A DNA stretch of 64,000 bases, from the NCBI GenBank assembly GCA_964652755.1, contig CAZZBP010000002.1, forward strand, positions 37,312-101,311, in the 5' to 3' direction. Below, piece by piece: positions 37,558-46,023 of the stretch. The position numbers and the translations under genes were made by a program. The number at the start of each line of letters is the position of its first letter. Position 1 is the stretch's first letter. The notes under the pieces were generated by a model. The model made no database searches. It was not told the DNA's origin and was given only the letters and a program-made list of their open reading frames with translations. Source of the stretch: UBA11795 sp964652755 (GTDB lineage: Bacteria > Chloroflexota > Dehalococcoidia > Lucifugimonadales > UBA826).

Positions 37558-37721
37558 TAGGAGACTAAAAAGTTGGGTGGAAGAAAGTTTAACAATGGGT
37601 CTCCGAAAGGAGGTAAGTCGCGTTGGATAGTAGTAGTAGGAGGTCGACCAGGTAGGTGTTCTCTGGAACGCCTCCACATGTAGGGGCTTCCGTGGTTATT
37701 TCCACGGGGGCCTCTTTTTTT
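37558..37721 (+). ncRNA. Candidate structured small RNA, about 164 nt
   Basis: The transcript would run from the TATAAT promoter to an intrinsic terminator and has several stems. GGAGAC (37560-37565) can pair with GTCTCC (37599-37604), in competition with CTCC-GAAA-GGAG (37601-37612), a GNRA-type hairpin. AGGTGTTC-TCTG-GAACGCCT (37654-37673) is a perfect 8-bp stem extended by GG/CC. Then comes the terminator. It does not match the conserved cores I know for SRP RNA, RNase P RNA, tmRNA or common riboswitches. The next gene is convergent, so it is not a leader. A mini-ORF (37595-37630) ends in four tandem TAG codons. Class unknown. Confidence 0.55.
37682..37721 (+). terminator. Strong intrinsic terminator of the small RNA
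   Basis: A 14-pair stem (37682-37695 with 37702-37715, a few U-G pairs, core CCGTGG/CCACGG), a six-base loop and a run of T to 37721. The T-run is on the plus strand, so it ends a plus-strand transcript although both flanking genes are on the minus strand. Confidence 0.85.
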
Positions 37722-37725
37722 CAAA

Positions 37726-38679
37726 TCAAGTACCTTCAAAAAATTTGCGTGGATTGTTGATCATCAAATCGTCTAGTTGCCCTTGCGAAGCGCCCATCTC
37801 TCTCAGGCGGGGGAGAACCTTTCTGGTTATAAATAAATAACCATCAGGGTTAAATTTTTTTCTTGTGTCCTGACCTTCCTCTGAATCTATACTCAATGTC
37901 ACGGACCAGTCATGGCCTAACATGACACGTTTGCCATACCCATCTGATATCAATTTCATGGCGGTCTCAGTTCGACCTTCCCAATCGGGTGTCCCGGGAG
38001 ATCTTCCGCCTGGGTACCGGTCAAGACCAATCCACACTCCCTTATCCATAAGTCCTTCCAAGTAAAATGTGTCTGTGGTGTCATTGCTATGGCCTATATA
38101 GACGCGATTGAGGTCAACGCCCTCATCCTCAAAGATCCGAACTTGTTGCTCTCCGACCCTTTCAGGGGCCCAAGTGTGGGTTGATATTGGAATACCAGTT
38201 GCCTTTTGAGTTCGCGCAGCGGCTCGCAATATTATCTCCCCTTCTCTGGTAACCCCTCCCATGTCATTTGCAACTTTGATTATGCCGGCTTTGATACCTG
38301 TACCCTCTATCCCGACCTCGATTTCTCGTTTATACAATTTGGCGACACTGTCTGGAGTGGCGTTCCAGAACGCCCGAGGAATATCCCTCCATGTTCCTGT
38401 TGCACAGATAATATTTATCCCCGACTCTCTAGATACTTGTTCAATTAGTCTAATATCCCTGCCCAAATCTATTGTGGAAACATCGATAATGCTGTTGAGT
38501 CCTTCATTCTTTGCCTCACGTAACTGCTTAATGCCTTCTGTAATCGATTCTTCTCTTTTTATAAACTCAGGATATATGTGCGGGATTCCTGCTGAGCTGA
38601 CTACGACATGTTCGTGAGAAAGGGTAAACCCTAGGTCTGAAGAATCAATTGGGCCTAGGACCGATTGAATTCTAACCAT
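37726..38679 (-). CDS. Phosphotriesterase-family (PTE) amidohydrolase
   Basis: A 317-residue binuclear-metal hydrolase of the amidohydrolase superfamily. The first metal motif HEH is at residues 22-24 (TLSHEHVVV). Others are the carboxylated Lys region (GIKAGIIKVANDMGG), His in ISTHTWAPE, His in IGHSND and Asp in LGHDWSV. Most relatives are lactonases rather than true phosphotriesterases. ATG 38679 has AGGAG 7 to 9 bases upstream. It is the last gene of a monooxygenase-FAH-PTE operon, 48 bases after the FAH gene, so a lactone intermediate of that pathway is a reasonable guess. Confidence 0.9.
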   Translation of the reverse strand: MVRIQSVLGPIDSSDLGFTLSHEHVVVSSAGIPHIYPEFIKREESITEGIKQLREAKNEGLNSIIDVSTIDLGRDIRLIEQVSRESGINIICATGTWRDIPRAFWNATPDSVAKLYKREIEVGIEGTGIKAGIIKVANDMGGVTREGEIILRAAARTQKATGIPISTHTWAPERVGEQQVRIFEDEGVDLNRVYIGHSNDTTDTFYLEGLMDKGVWIGLDRYPGGRSPGTPDWEGRTETAMKLISDGYGKRVMLGHDWSVTLSIDSEEGQDTRKKFNPDGYLFITRKVLPRLREMGASQGQLDDLMINNPRKFFEGT

Positions 38680-38727
38680 CCATTAGCTCCTGTATTTTTT
38701 TCCTGATCTAAAAACCATGGAATACTT

Positions 38728-39513
38728 CTAATCGACGGCGCCTATAATAGGATTGGTAAGTATACCTACACCGCTAATTTCCACTTCGCAAACATCGCCA
38801 GGCTTCATATTTTCTGCAGCGCCGTCCGTGCCCATCCAAATCACATCTCCCGGGTATAGTGTCATGTATTTAGTCATCTCAGAAATGTACTTCTGAACGC
38901 CAAAAATCATATCGTTTGTTGGGAAGCTGATTAATTCACGGCCATTCAATCGTACTGTCGTGACCATCTCATCCAAGTCAGCGTCCGTTTCTATCCAAGG
39001 ACCCATAGGTTTGAATGTATCAGTATTCTTGGCCCTCCATAGAGTTCTATCTGATGCTTGCCAAGACCTCTCACTCACGTCGTTGCCGACGGTGTAACCG
39101 AGTACGCAGTCTAAAGCGTTCTCTTCAGTTAAGTGCTTGGCTTCTTTACCGATTACTACTACTAACTCTCCCTCGTATTGAACTTTCTCAGTCGCGTCGG
39201 GAGGTATTATTATCGGGTCTTCGTGGCCAATAATTGCATTTACTGCACGGTATCCTATGTCAGCCTTGTTTGGGATGTTAGGTTCTCGTCCCAATAGAGC
39301 GGCAGCTTCGCGGACATGGGTTTCATAATTCACCCCTGCCGCATAAAAGGTTGGAGGAATTACTGGGGGTAGCAGATGGATATTTTCATACGAATGAATT
39401 GTTTCCGACTCTGTGTAAGCGTTGAAGGGAGTACCATAGACCTCTCTTACGGTGTCGCCGGTGATGATTCCGTAAAATGTTTTACCGTCTGATTCATACC
39501 TCACCCATTTCAT
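38728..39513 (-). CDS. Fumarylacetoacetate hydrolase (FAH) family protein
   Basis: A 261-residue FAH-fold enzyme, the family of 2-keto-4-pentenoate hydratases, isomerases and acylpyruvate hydrolases. The metal motif is YEGELVVVIGK (E-x-E), followed by GYTVGNDVSERSWQ, an Asp further on and the family end LYPGDVIWMGT. Length is that of the single-domain members. Its start overlaps the stop of the SsuD-like gene by 4 bases (ATGA), so the two are translationally coupled. It probably processes a 2-oxo acid product in a ring or chain cleavage pathway. Confidence 0.9.
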   Translation of the reverse strand: MKWVRYESDGKTFYGIITGDTVREVYGTPFNAYTESETIHSYENIHLLPPVIPPTFYAAGVNYETHVREAAALLGREPNIPNKADIGYRAVNAIIGHEDPIIIPPDATEKVQYEGELVVVIGKEAKHLTEENALDCVLGYTVGNDVSERSWQASDRTLWRAKNTDTFKPMGPWIETDADLDEMVTTVRLNGRELISFPTNDMIFGVQKYISEMTKYMTLYPGDVIWMGTDGAAENMKPGDVCEVEISGVGILTNPIIGAVD

Positions 39514-40628
39514 AGAAGTGCTCTCCTATCTGCTATCTTTCCCTTCAAAAGTGGCAACATATTAGCTGAGACTCTGTCACATTCTTCGATATGCGGATAA
39601 CCAGACAGTATAAACTCGTCTATGCCTATGTCCCAATACCCGAGTAGCTCTTCCGCGACTTGTTCAGGGTCGCCAACCACGGCAGTGCCGCAGTTTACTC
39701 TTACGGTTGATATACCATTCCATAGATGTTGTCCGACTCTGTGATTCTGGTAACTTCTTGCTTGAGATTGTTGTCCGACCATAGGGGTACCTGAAAATGC
39801 GGTTTGTCTTTGTCTTTGTACGGACGAGTCGCTTCTTGAGAGAAGTTCCTCTGCAGCCTGCCATGCTTCCCGCTCCGTGTCCCGAACAATTATGTGAGTG
39901 CGCAATCCAAACTTGGCTGGACGGCCCGTTATCGCGTGCCTTTCCCTCGCTTTCTCCAAATGTGGTCCAAGAATTTCCTTCGGTAGAATCCACGCGAGGT
40001 AAGTGTCACCTTGTCGCGCTGACAAGTTTAGGGCTCTATCTGAAGCTCCGCCGATATAAAAACCAGGATCTCCGTAGGGGCCTGGTGAGCAAATCGCTCC
40101 ATTCAGATTGATTATATCGCCAGAAAAATCAACCGGCTCGGGTTTTTCCCATAACGCACGGCAGGCTGCAATGAACTCTTCAGCTCTTTCATATCGGGTT
40201 GCATGATCGGATCTTTCACCTAACCTTTCGAAATCCCCTTGTATTCCTCCAGGAACTATGTTGATATCTAGTCTTCCCTTGGAAATCTGATCCAGTGTGG
40301 CGGCCATCTGTGCAAATAATCCGGTCGATATAAAGCCTGGTCTAACCGCGACCAAGAATCTTATCTTGCTGCTAATTGCGGCGAGAGCTGTGACCATAGT
40401 CCAGGTTTCTGCGAGGGGTTGGTTTTCATCGAAAAGTCCGTTTGCGAATCTCGTCGGAATTAAAAGCGAATAGAAACCTTTAGCCTCAGCAGTTTCGACA
40501 ACGCCCTTGAGATATTCGAAGGTTGGAGGTCTCTCGGCATTCACCGTTCCGATGTGTTCTCCGTCACCGTCAATCGGAATGAACCAGTCGAATCTAGGCT
40601 CAGACCTTTCTTGTGAACGAGATTGCAT
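39510..40628 (-). CDS. LLM-class flavin monooxygenase, alkanesulfonate monooxygenase (SsuD)-like
   Basis: A 372-residue FMNH2-dependent monooxygenase. It has FDWFIPIDGDGEH, RFLVAVRPGFISTGLFAQMAATLDQIS and GRLDINIVPGG, close to SsuD. A later FYIGGASDRALNLSARQGDTYLAW is typical of the same group. SsuD cleaves C-S bonds of alkanesulfonates, but SAR202 paralogues are thought to attack other recalcitrant organics, so the substrate is open. ATG 40628 has GGGAGG about 9 bases upstream. First gene of the operon with FAH and PTE. No flavin reductase is seen in the window. Confidence 0.9.
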   Translation of the reverse strand: MQSRSQERSEPRFDWFIPIDGDGEHIGTVNAERPPTFEYLKGVVETAEAKGFYSLLIPTRFANGLFDENQPLAETWTMVTALAAISSKIRFLVAVRPGFISTGLFAQMAATLDQISKGRLDINIVPGGIQGDFERLGERSDHATRYERAEEFIAACRALWEKPEPVDFSGDIINLNGAICSPGPYGDPGFYIGGASDRALNLSARQGDTYLAWILPKEILGPHLEKARERHAITGRPAKFGLRTHIIVRDTEREAWQAAEELLSRSDSSVQRQRQTAFSGTPMVGQQSQARSYQNHRVGQHLWNGISTVRVNCGTAVVGDPEQVAEELLGYWDIGIDEFILSGYPHIEECDRVSANMLPLLKGKIADRRALL

Positions 40629-40759
40629 CTCTGAAGACCTCCCAATCTGAGCCTAAGCGGTCTCGATTATAAGCGTGAGTCAGATTTATTTACATTGCTG
40701 GCTTTAATTATCAGATATTCACTAGACGAGTATATAAGGGCGTAAGCTTGGATGTACAT

Positions 40760-41560
40760 TCATACTTTCGAATGGATAGGACTTGCGATCTGTGTGTTGT
40801 CCGGTAGGGTTTCTATCGTGAAATCTCCGAATAACAAAGGGGCTTCCTTCTTCAGAATCCGCAGCATCTCAATAGCAAGATATCGAATCTCCCAATCAGC
40901 GAATATAGCACCTCGCATCTCTATAAAATGACGCAGAGCACGAACGTTAGCCGTGACAAATATTTTCGTTTCGGTAGCATTTGGTAGAACCGAACGTGCT
41001 GCTTGTCTTATGGCCTTTCTACGGTCGGTGTTTAACTCAAATAGGTCCCGCGGTAATGTCTCTTCCAAAGCTTTGACCAATTCCACATAGCTATCAGCAG
41101 CTTTTGATAGGGCATTATCTAGGACGTTACGTGCAGCTTCTATTCCTTCTCGGCTAGCAGCAAGTGCTGGTGGTACGACGAAACTGCCTTCCGTCTCGTC
41201 TACATATCGTTGTGACCTTTGACTGTAGGCGAATCCGGAACGATGTCTTACAAGCTCGTGGGTAAGGCTTCTAGAAACTCCTGTGATAATAAATCCGTAA
41301 TTTACGTGCTCAAAAACGCTTCCATCTTTGGAACTAAGCAAGTTATTAATGAAGTCCGTTATATCCCTTCTCCCACGACCATAACTCATGTAACACATGC
41401 GTGCCGAAATCTCTATAACAGCTGCAGATTCGTCATTCCCAGCACGAACTGAATCTGGGATAGGAGGTACGTTTTCTTCTTCAAAAAATTCAGCAATACT
41501 TTTCCAATCTACTGATGGGCGCGTTACTAGGTAGATGCTTGGGGTTTCTTTCAATGACAT
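40760..41560 (-). CDS. thyX: Flavin-dependent thymidylate synthase
   Basis: A 266-residue ThyX that makes dTMP from dUMP using FAD and methylene-THF. The signature R-H-R-x7-S-x-R (RHRSGFAYSQRSQRY) is near residue 112. HFIEMR precedes the C-terminal helix, and FEHVNYGFIITGVSRSLTHELVRHR is typical. It replaces ThyA. ATG 41560 has GGAG about 7 bases upstream. Transcribed alone, between the SsuD-like operon and the ThDP enzyme. Confidence 0.95.
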   Translation of the reverse strand: MSLKETPSIYLVTRPSVDWKSIAEFFEEENVPPIPDSVRAGNDESAAVIEISARMCYMSYGRGRRDITDFINNLLSSKDGSVFEHVNYGFIITGVSRSLTHELVRHRSGFAYSQRSQRYVDETEGSFVVPPALAASREGIEAARNVLDNALSKAADSYVELVKALEETLPRDLFELNTDRRKAIRQAARSVLPNATETKIFVTANVRALRHFIEMRGAIFADWEIRYLAIEMLRILKKEAPLLFGDFTIETLPDNTQIASPIHSKV

Positions 41561-41651
41561 TTAGGACTCCGAGCACTAAAGGGATTGAAGATAGTCTAAC
41601 ACTTGGGATTGATAAACATCCGCAACGTTTATCTAAAATTCTCATCGTGAT

Positions 41652-43346
41652 TTATAAAGGTTGTGGCGAGTGGCTCTTCCATCTGTTAACCGCCGCTTGG
41701 GCACGAGGACTGATTTCATTTCGAATCCTCACGTTTAATAGTGCAGGACGTTCAATTTGGAAAGCTCTCTTAAGTGCATCTTGAAGTTCAGAGGGATGCT
41801 CAACAAGTTCACCATGACCTCCCAGTGCCCGAACAACCTGATCATAACGAGAGGGGAGCAAGTCCGTAGCTACAGGTTTCCCGAATACCCCTAATTGTAT
41901 TTGTCTGTCTATTCCCCAAGCTGAGTCATTACCCATGATTCCGACAATGGGAATATGGTGTCTCACGGCGGTGTCATATTCCATTCCATTAAAACCGAAT
42001 GCACCGTCACCTGTGAATACAATAACTCTGCGACCCGGGTAAGCGATTTTAGCGGCAATTGCTGTTGGGATTGCCTGTCCCAACATTCCGAGTGTGGGTA
42101 AATACCACCATGAGTTATGAGAATTTGACTGGTAGAAAGCCCGTCCGAAGTGACAGAAGTCGCCTCCGTCAAACACAAGTATGTCGTCGTCTCTAAGTTG
42201 CTGAGCCACAGATTGGTGAACATATGAAGCGTGCATGGGTGCTTCTGCAACAGCAAGTTCTGCGAGTTCCTTTCTCTGAGATTCTTGCTCTGATGCAAGG
42301 ATATCCAGCCAATGGAGTTCCTCCCATGAATATTTTGCGGCCTCCTCCGCCATTTGATTCGCAACCTCCGACACATCGCCTACAATTCCAACATCCACAC
42401 CACGGTTTCGACCTATAACAGATCCATCCGGGTCCACCTGTATGATGGTCGCATCTTTTGAGACGATCGGCGACATTGCGTACCCAACTATCAAGTCTTG
42501 TTTTCTTCCCATCAAAATAACAAGGTCCGCCTCCGCTATTTTCCTAGCGGCTTTGTTAAGACCGCTATCGAAGAACCCCCTGCTGTATTTATGCGAATCA
42601 GCGATTATTCCCCTCGCATCCCCTTCAGTCATAATGGGGAATCTGGTTGTTTCTATTAGACGCTCCAATGCTGCTCCGGTTCGTGAATAGGAACCGGGGC
42701 TACCAACTATAATCAAGGGCCTTTTGGCGATCCTCATGAGCTCTACGGCGTTCGATATTTGCTCTGTTGAGGCAGGGGTATATTGTGGTGAGCGATATTT
42801 CAACGTATCGTAGAAAGTGACGTCATCTTCGGACACCTCCATTTGTTGAACATCGACCGGTATAGTTAGATGAACCGGTCCCCTTCTGCCGTCGAATGCA
42901 ATTCGGATCGCGTGGGCGACCATATCTGGTATTCTCCGGGGATCTGTGACCATCCAACTTCCTTTAGTCGTAGGGCGAGCCATACCAACTTGGTCTATCT
43001 CCTGCATGGCACCTCTTCCCAGTTCCTCCAATTCTGCACAACCGCTAATGGATAGCAGAGGACTTTCTGAATGTAAGGCGTTGGCTAGTCCAGGTATTGA
43101 ATTAGCAAAGCCGGGAGTCGTGTAGACAGCCACTCCTAATTTCCCTGTAAGACGGCCCCAAGCGTCTGCCATGTGAGTTGCGGCCTGTTCATGTCGAGTG
43201 TCATATAGTCGAAATCCCTCATCGCTCATTACATCGAGAGCAGGAAGTACGTGATCTCCAGCTAATGTAAAAATATTTTCTACGCCTTCCATTTTTAAGG
43301 ATTTTGCAATCAGATGACTTCCAGTTATTTTTCGTGATGTGGACAT
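41652..43346 (-). CDS. Thiamine diphosphate-dependent enzyme, acetolactate synthase-like
   Basis: A 564-residue three-domain ThDP enzyme of the acetolactate synthase/oxalyl-CoA decarboxylase/benzoylformate decarboxylase group. The catalytic Glu is in DTRHEQAATHMADAWGR (near 54). A central domain carries IVGSPGSYSRTGAAL. The ThDP/Mg motif is GDGAFGFNGMEYDTAVRHH to GNDSAWG (near 445-475). No small regulatory subunit (IlvN) is adjacent, so a catabolic 2-oxo-acid decarboxylase or ligase is as likely as an anabolic synthase. ATG 43346 has AGGAG 6 bases upstream. Confidence 0.88.
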   Translation of the reverse strand: MSTSRKITGSHLIAKSLKMEGVENIFTLAGDHVLPALDVMSDEGFRLYDTRHEQAATHMADAWGRLTGKLGVAVYTTPGFANSIPGLANALHSESPLLSISGCAELEELGRGAMQEIDQVGMARPTTKGSWMVTDPRRIPDMVAHAIRIAFDGRRGPVHLTIPVDVQQMEVSEDDVTFYDTLKYRSPQYTPASTEQISNAVELMRIAKRPLIIVGSPGSYSRTGAALERLIETTRFPIMTEGDARGIIADSHKYSRGFFDSGLNKAARKIAEADLVILMGRKQDLIVGYAMSPIVSKDATIIQVDPDGSVIGRNRGVDVGIVGDVSEVANQMAEEAAKYSWEELHWLDILASEQESQRKELAELAVAEAPMHASYVHQSVAQQLRDDDILVFDGGDFCHFGRAFYQSNSHNSWWYLPTLGMLGQAIPTAIAAKIAYPGRRVIVFTGDGAFGFNGMEYDTAVRHHIPIVGIMGNDSAWGIDRQIQLGVFGKPVATDLLPSRYDQVVRALGGHGELVEHPSELQDALKRAFQIERPALLNVRIRNEISPRAQAAVNRWKSHSPQPL

Positions 43347-43496
43347 TTATGCTCCTAACAATTTTGATAGTCAGGTTTTTTGATTCGGCGACGCCGTGGG
43401 GATAGGTTTGTAATGTCTTAATTTTTGGTTGTTCATGTTGTCATGTCAAGGAGTGAAAAACTATCTAAAAGCGCTATTTGGATCGTTGGTTGATTG

Positions 43497-43526
43497 TTGT
43501 CTACTTGTTCCTGAGCGTGCTACAAT
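43497..43526 (+). promoter_or_regulatory. Promoter of the rpsF-ssb-rpsR block
   Basis: TTGTCT (43497-43502) and TACAAT (43521-43526) with an 18-base spacer. Transcription near 43533 leaves a 34-base leader with AAGGAG before the TTG start of rpsF at 43567. Confidence 0.55.
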
Positions 43527-43566
43527 TAAGTGTGGTAATAATCAAGAATTTAAGGAGTTTTTTCGA

Positions 43567-43860
43567 TTGGCGAACCGAAAACGAGAATACGAGCTGGTAC
43601 TAGCGATCACTCCTGTTGCTAACGAGGGTGAGGCAGCCGCTATTGTCGAAAGTGTTTCTGGATACATTGCCGATCAAGGTGGAGAGTTGTCAGAACAACA
43701 GACATGGGGTATCAGGCGTCTTTCCTTTCCAATTAACAAGTTCCAAGAAGGCAACTATGTACGAGCTCTAGTCTCCTTGGAGGCATCTTCTGTAGCTGGA
43801 TTGGAAAGAACACTGAAAGCGAACGAGGAGATTCTCGTTCACATGGTTTCCCGGATCTAG
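43567..43860 (+). CDS. rpsF: 30S ribosomal protein S6
   Basis: A 97-residue S6 starting at TTG 43567 (MANRKREYELVLAITP). The core continues VESVSGYIADQGGELSEQQTWGIRRLSFPINKFQEGNYV and ends in a helix-strand EEILVHMVSRI, the expected alpha/beta fold. AAGGAG lies 9 bases upstream. The open frame continues 46 codons upstream to 43429, but that stretch lacks S6 similarity and starts before the promoter. First gene of rpsF-ssb-rpsR. It binds S18 in the small subunit platform. Confidence 0.93.
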   Translation: MANRKREYELVLAITPVANEGEAAAIVESVSGYIADQGGELSEQQTWGIRRLSFPINKFQEGNYVRALVSLEASSVAGLERTLKANEEILVHMVSRI

Positions 43861-43883
43861 TCCGGTCTCGGAGAATTGTCGTC

Positions 43884-44327
43884 GTGACGATGAACAAGAT
43901 ACTCATAATAGGAAACCTTGGTTCAGATCCCGAGATGAGGTATACGCCAAACGGTAACCCGGTAACTTCTTTTACCGTAGCTACAAACAGGCGTTATAAA
44001 ACCGCGGATGGTGAAAATCGGGAGGAAACTGAGTGGTTTAGGGTTAGCGCTTGGAATAGGCTCGCTGAGACCTGTAATCAGTACCTGCAGCGCGGTAGTA
44101 AAATATATGTTGAAGGACGGCTCAGCAGTCGGACATACACAGGGAATGATGGAGAGACCAGAGTTTCGTTGGATGTAAATGCATCTGAGGTTAGGTTTCT
44201 GGATAGTAGAAATTCCTCGGGGGGGGATTTGAGTGGGGGATTCGTTAGCTCAACACAAGGGCAGCAATCTAGGGCCGGGTCAGAGTCCCCTGAGGAAGGA
44301 GAAGATTTTGACGACTTACACTGGTAA
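43884..44327 (+). CDS. ssb: Single-stranded DNA-binding protein
   Basis: A 147-residue SSB. The OB fold runs MNKILIIGNLGSDPEMRYTPNGNPVTSFTVATNRR to VRFLD (about residues 3-115). The Gly/Ser-rich linker is followed by an acidic tip EEGEDFDDLHW. The end differs from the common DDIPF tip but keeps acidic residues and a terminal aromatic that bind partner proteins. Starts GTG 43884 or ATG 43890. It sits between rpsF and rpsR, the usual order. Confidence 0.93.
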   Translation: MTMNKILIIGNLGSDPEMRYTPNGNPVTSFTVATNRRYKTADGENREETEWFRVSAWNRLAETCNQYLQRGSKIYVEGRLSSRTYTGNDGETRVSLDVNASEVRFLDSRNSSGGDLSGGFVSSTQGQQSRAGSESPEEGEDFDDLHW

Positions 44328-44472
44328 TGATGATAATGAGAGCAGGAACACTTCAGTGCATGTTGGACCGTATCAGCTAATCAGTCTACTTCCACTGACG
44401 TACCCAAAATATTTAACGCGCAATATTTGAGAATTAAGCCACAAAGGAAATTTCACCCATAGGGGATAGTGT

Positions 44473-44772
44473 ATGGCGATGCAGAATGAAAGACCACAAG
44501 CGAGAAGAGGTCGGCCAAGATTTTTTTCTAGACGAAAGGTATGTCAGTTCTGTGTGGATAAGGTTGACGGTATAGATTACAAAGATACGGATAAGCTCAA
44601 GAGATTGCTCTCTGACAGATTTATGATAGAGGCACGAAGAAAAACCGGAGTTTGTTCGAAACATCAGAGATTATTGGCAAGGGCCGTTAAGAAGGCGAGA
44701 CAATTGTCCTTGCTTCCTTTCACTTCTTCGCACAAGGGCTCCTTTGCCATAAATTTCAGGCCAAGGAACTAG
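44473..44772 (+). CDS. rpsR: 30S ribosomal protein S18
   Basis: A 99-residue S18. RRKVCQFCVDKVDGIDYKDTDKLKRLL and EARRKTGVCSKHQRLLARAVKKARQLSLLPF are diagnostic. The Cys residues (VCQFC and GVC) with a His suggest the zinc-binding type. A basic N-terminal tail precedes. Codons after PF extend about 18 residues beyond the usual end. It is normally followed by rplI, which is absent here; a SurA-like gene follows instead. Confidence 0.93.
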   Translation: MAMQNERPQARRGRPRFFSRRKVCQFCVDKVDGIDYKDTDKLKRLLSDRFMIEARRKTGVCSKHQRLLARAVKKARQLSLLPFTSSHKGSFAINFRPRN

Positions 44773-44887
44773 CGGGTCGTAAACCATTTTTGACAAAGTG
44801 TGGCTTTTACAGGTCCGGTGATTCACTTATTACTTATTAGCGGGCGGAAGATATGTATTCTAGTCGACTCATTCTAAAGGTTGCTGA

Positions 44888-46012
44888 GTGGTTGACTTGA
44901 CACCTAAGCGGACAGCCCCGACGCGTCTAGACAGGCGACGCGCTGCGATGATGCATCCCCGTCTTCGCAGACGACAACGTTTGGTATTAGTGGCGATAGG
45001 TTTCGCTGTATCGGTGATATGTGCAATATTCTTAGCCGGGTATGTTATTGCCTTCGTTATGCCACCTCGAGAGCTTGTAGTGAGAGTTGATAATGTTGAG
45101 TACACGAGAGGTGATCTGGTAGAGCTAGTTCGTATACGCCAAAAAAGCGTCGAGTTTCTTGGAGAGCCTTTCGATGCCAGTTCCGCGGTCTTTGAAGCGT
45201 TACAGCTAATGGTTGAGAATGAAATAATAAGTCAAGTTGCTCCGGCTACGGGTATAACAGTTAGTGAAACGGAAGTAGATACTCATATAGAAGCAATGAT
45301 GAGGCCGGATGACTATGAGATTCTAGGAAAATCTGAAGACCAAATCTCCCGGGAAACTCACGAACGATATTACTCTTATTTAAACACCATCCAGATAGAT
45401 GAAGAAACTCACCGGCACATTGTGAGAAGCACCAGATTACGTCAAAAATTTCGAGAATATATAGGTGATTCCGTACCTTTTGTCGCTGAACAAGTCCATT
45501 TGTACAGGATCGTGATGCCTGTGAACGGCGAAATAGACATTATGAATATCAAATACCAGGATGCAGTGCGGGACGTAGAAGATCCCATCGGTTTACAGAT
45601 GGCTTATCTTGAAATAGTGAGAGAGTTCTCGATTGATCTCCCTGAGACCGTCAGGCGTGGCGGCGAAATAGGCTGGATTGCGAGGGATGTAATATCGGAT
45701 TATGAATACATGTTTTTTGACCTTGAACCGGGAGAACTGAGTGATCCCATACCCAATAGCGAAGATCCCAATGAAGTCTTCTTTTTCATGATTAGTGAAC
45801 GTCACAAAGCTAGAGAGCTATCGCCAGGGATAAGAGAAGAATTAAAGACCAAGGCTTTACAGGAATGGGTAAATAAAGAACGCAAATCACATGATGTCTA
45901 CGCTGTGTTTAATTCTGAAATCTATGGATGGGTTTTTGAGCAGCTGAGACTGAGTTCTGCTGCCGCTACTCCTACTCCAGACCCGTTTCAGGGAATCTTG
46001 AGCGGTATGTAG
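44888..46012 (+). CDS. SurA-like peptidylprolyl isomerase/chaperone, membrane-anchored
   Basis: A 374-residue protein with a very basic N-terminus (residues 1-35), one membrane helix (LVLVAIGFAVSVICAIFLAGYVIAFV) and an extracytoplasmic SurA_N-like helical domain (DNVEYTRGDLVELVRIRQK). A parvulin-like domain near 200-335 contains RRGGEIGWIARD and LEPGELSDPIPN. It should help fold secreted proteins. GTG start 44888. It is followed after 11 bases by hom, probably co-transcribed by chance rather than function. Confidence 0.85.
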   Translation: MVDLTPKRTAPTRLDRRRAAMMHPRLRRRQRLVLVAIGFAVSVICAIFLAGYVIAFVMPPRELVVRVDNVEYTRGDLVELVRIRQKSVEFLGEPFDASSAVFEALQLMVENEIISQVAPATGITVSETEVDTHIEAMMRPDDYEILGKSEDQISRETHERYYSYLNTIQIDEETHRHIVRSTRLRQKFREYIGDSVPFVAEQVHLYRIVMPVNGEIDIMNIKYQDAVRDVEDPIGLQMAYLEIVREFSIDLPETVRRGGEIGWIARDVISDYEYMFFDLEPGELSDPIPNSEDPNEVFFFMISERHKARELSPGIREELKTKALQEWVNKERKSHDVYAVFNSEIYGWVFEQLRLSSAAATPTPDPFQGILSGM

Positions 46013-46023
46013 GAACAAATGTA

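Noticed and set aside
37558..37721. Assignment as SRP RNA, RNase P RNA, tmRNA or 6S RNA
   Set aside because: No SRP GGAA/AGCAG core, no RNase P GAGGAAAGUCC, no tRNA-like ends, and no long closing stem as in 6S RNA.
43429..43566. 46-codon N-terminal extension of rpsF
   Set aside because: No S6 similarity, lies upstream of the predicted promoter, and TTG 43567 has AAGGAG.
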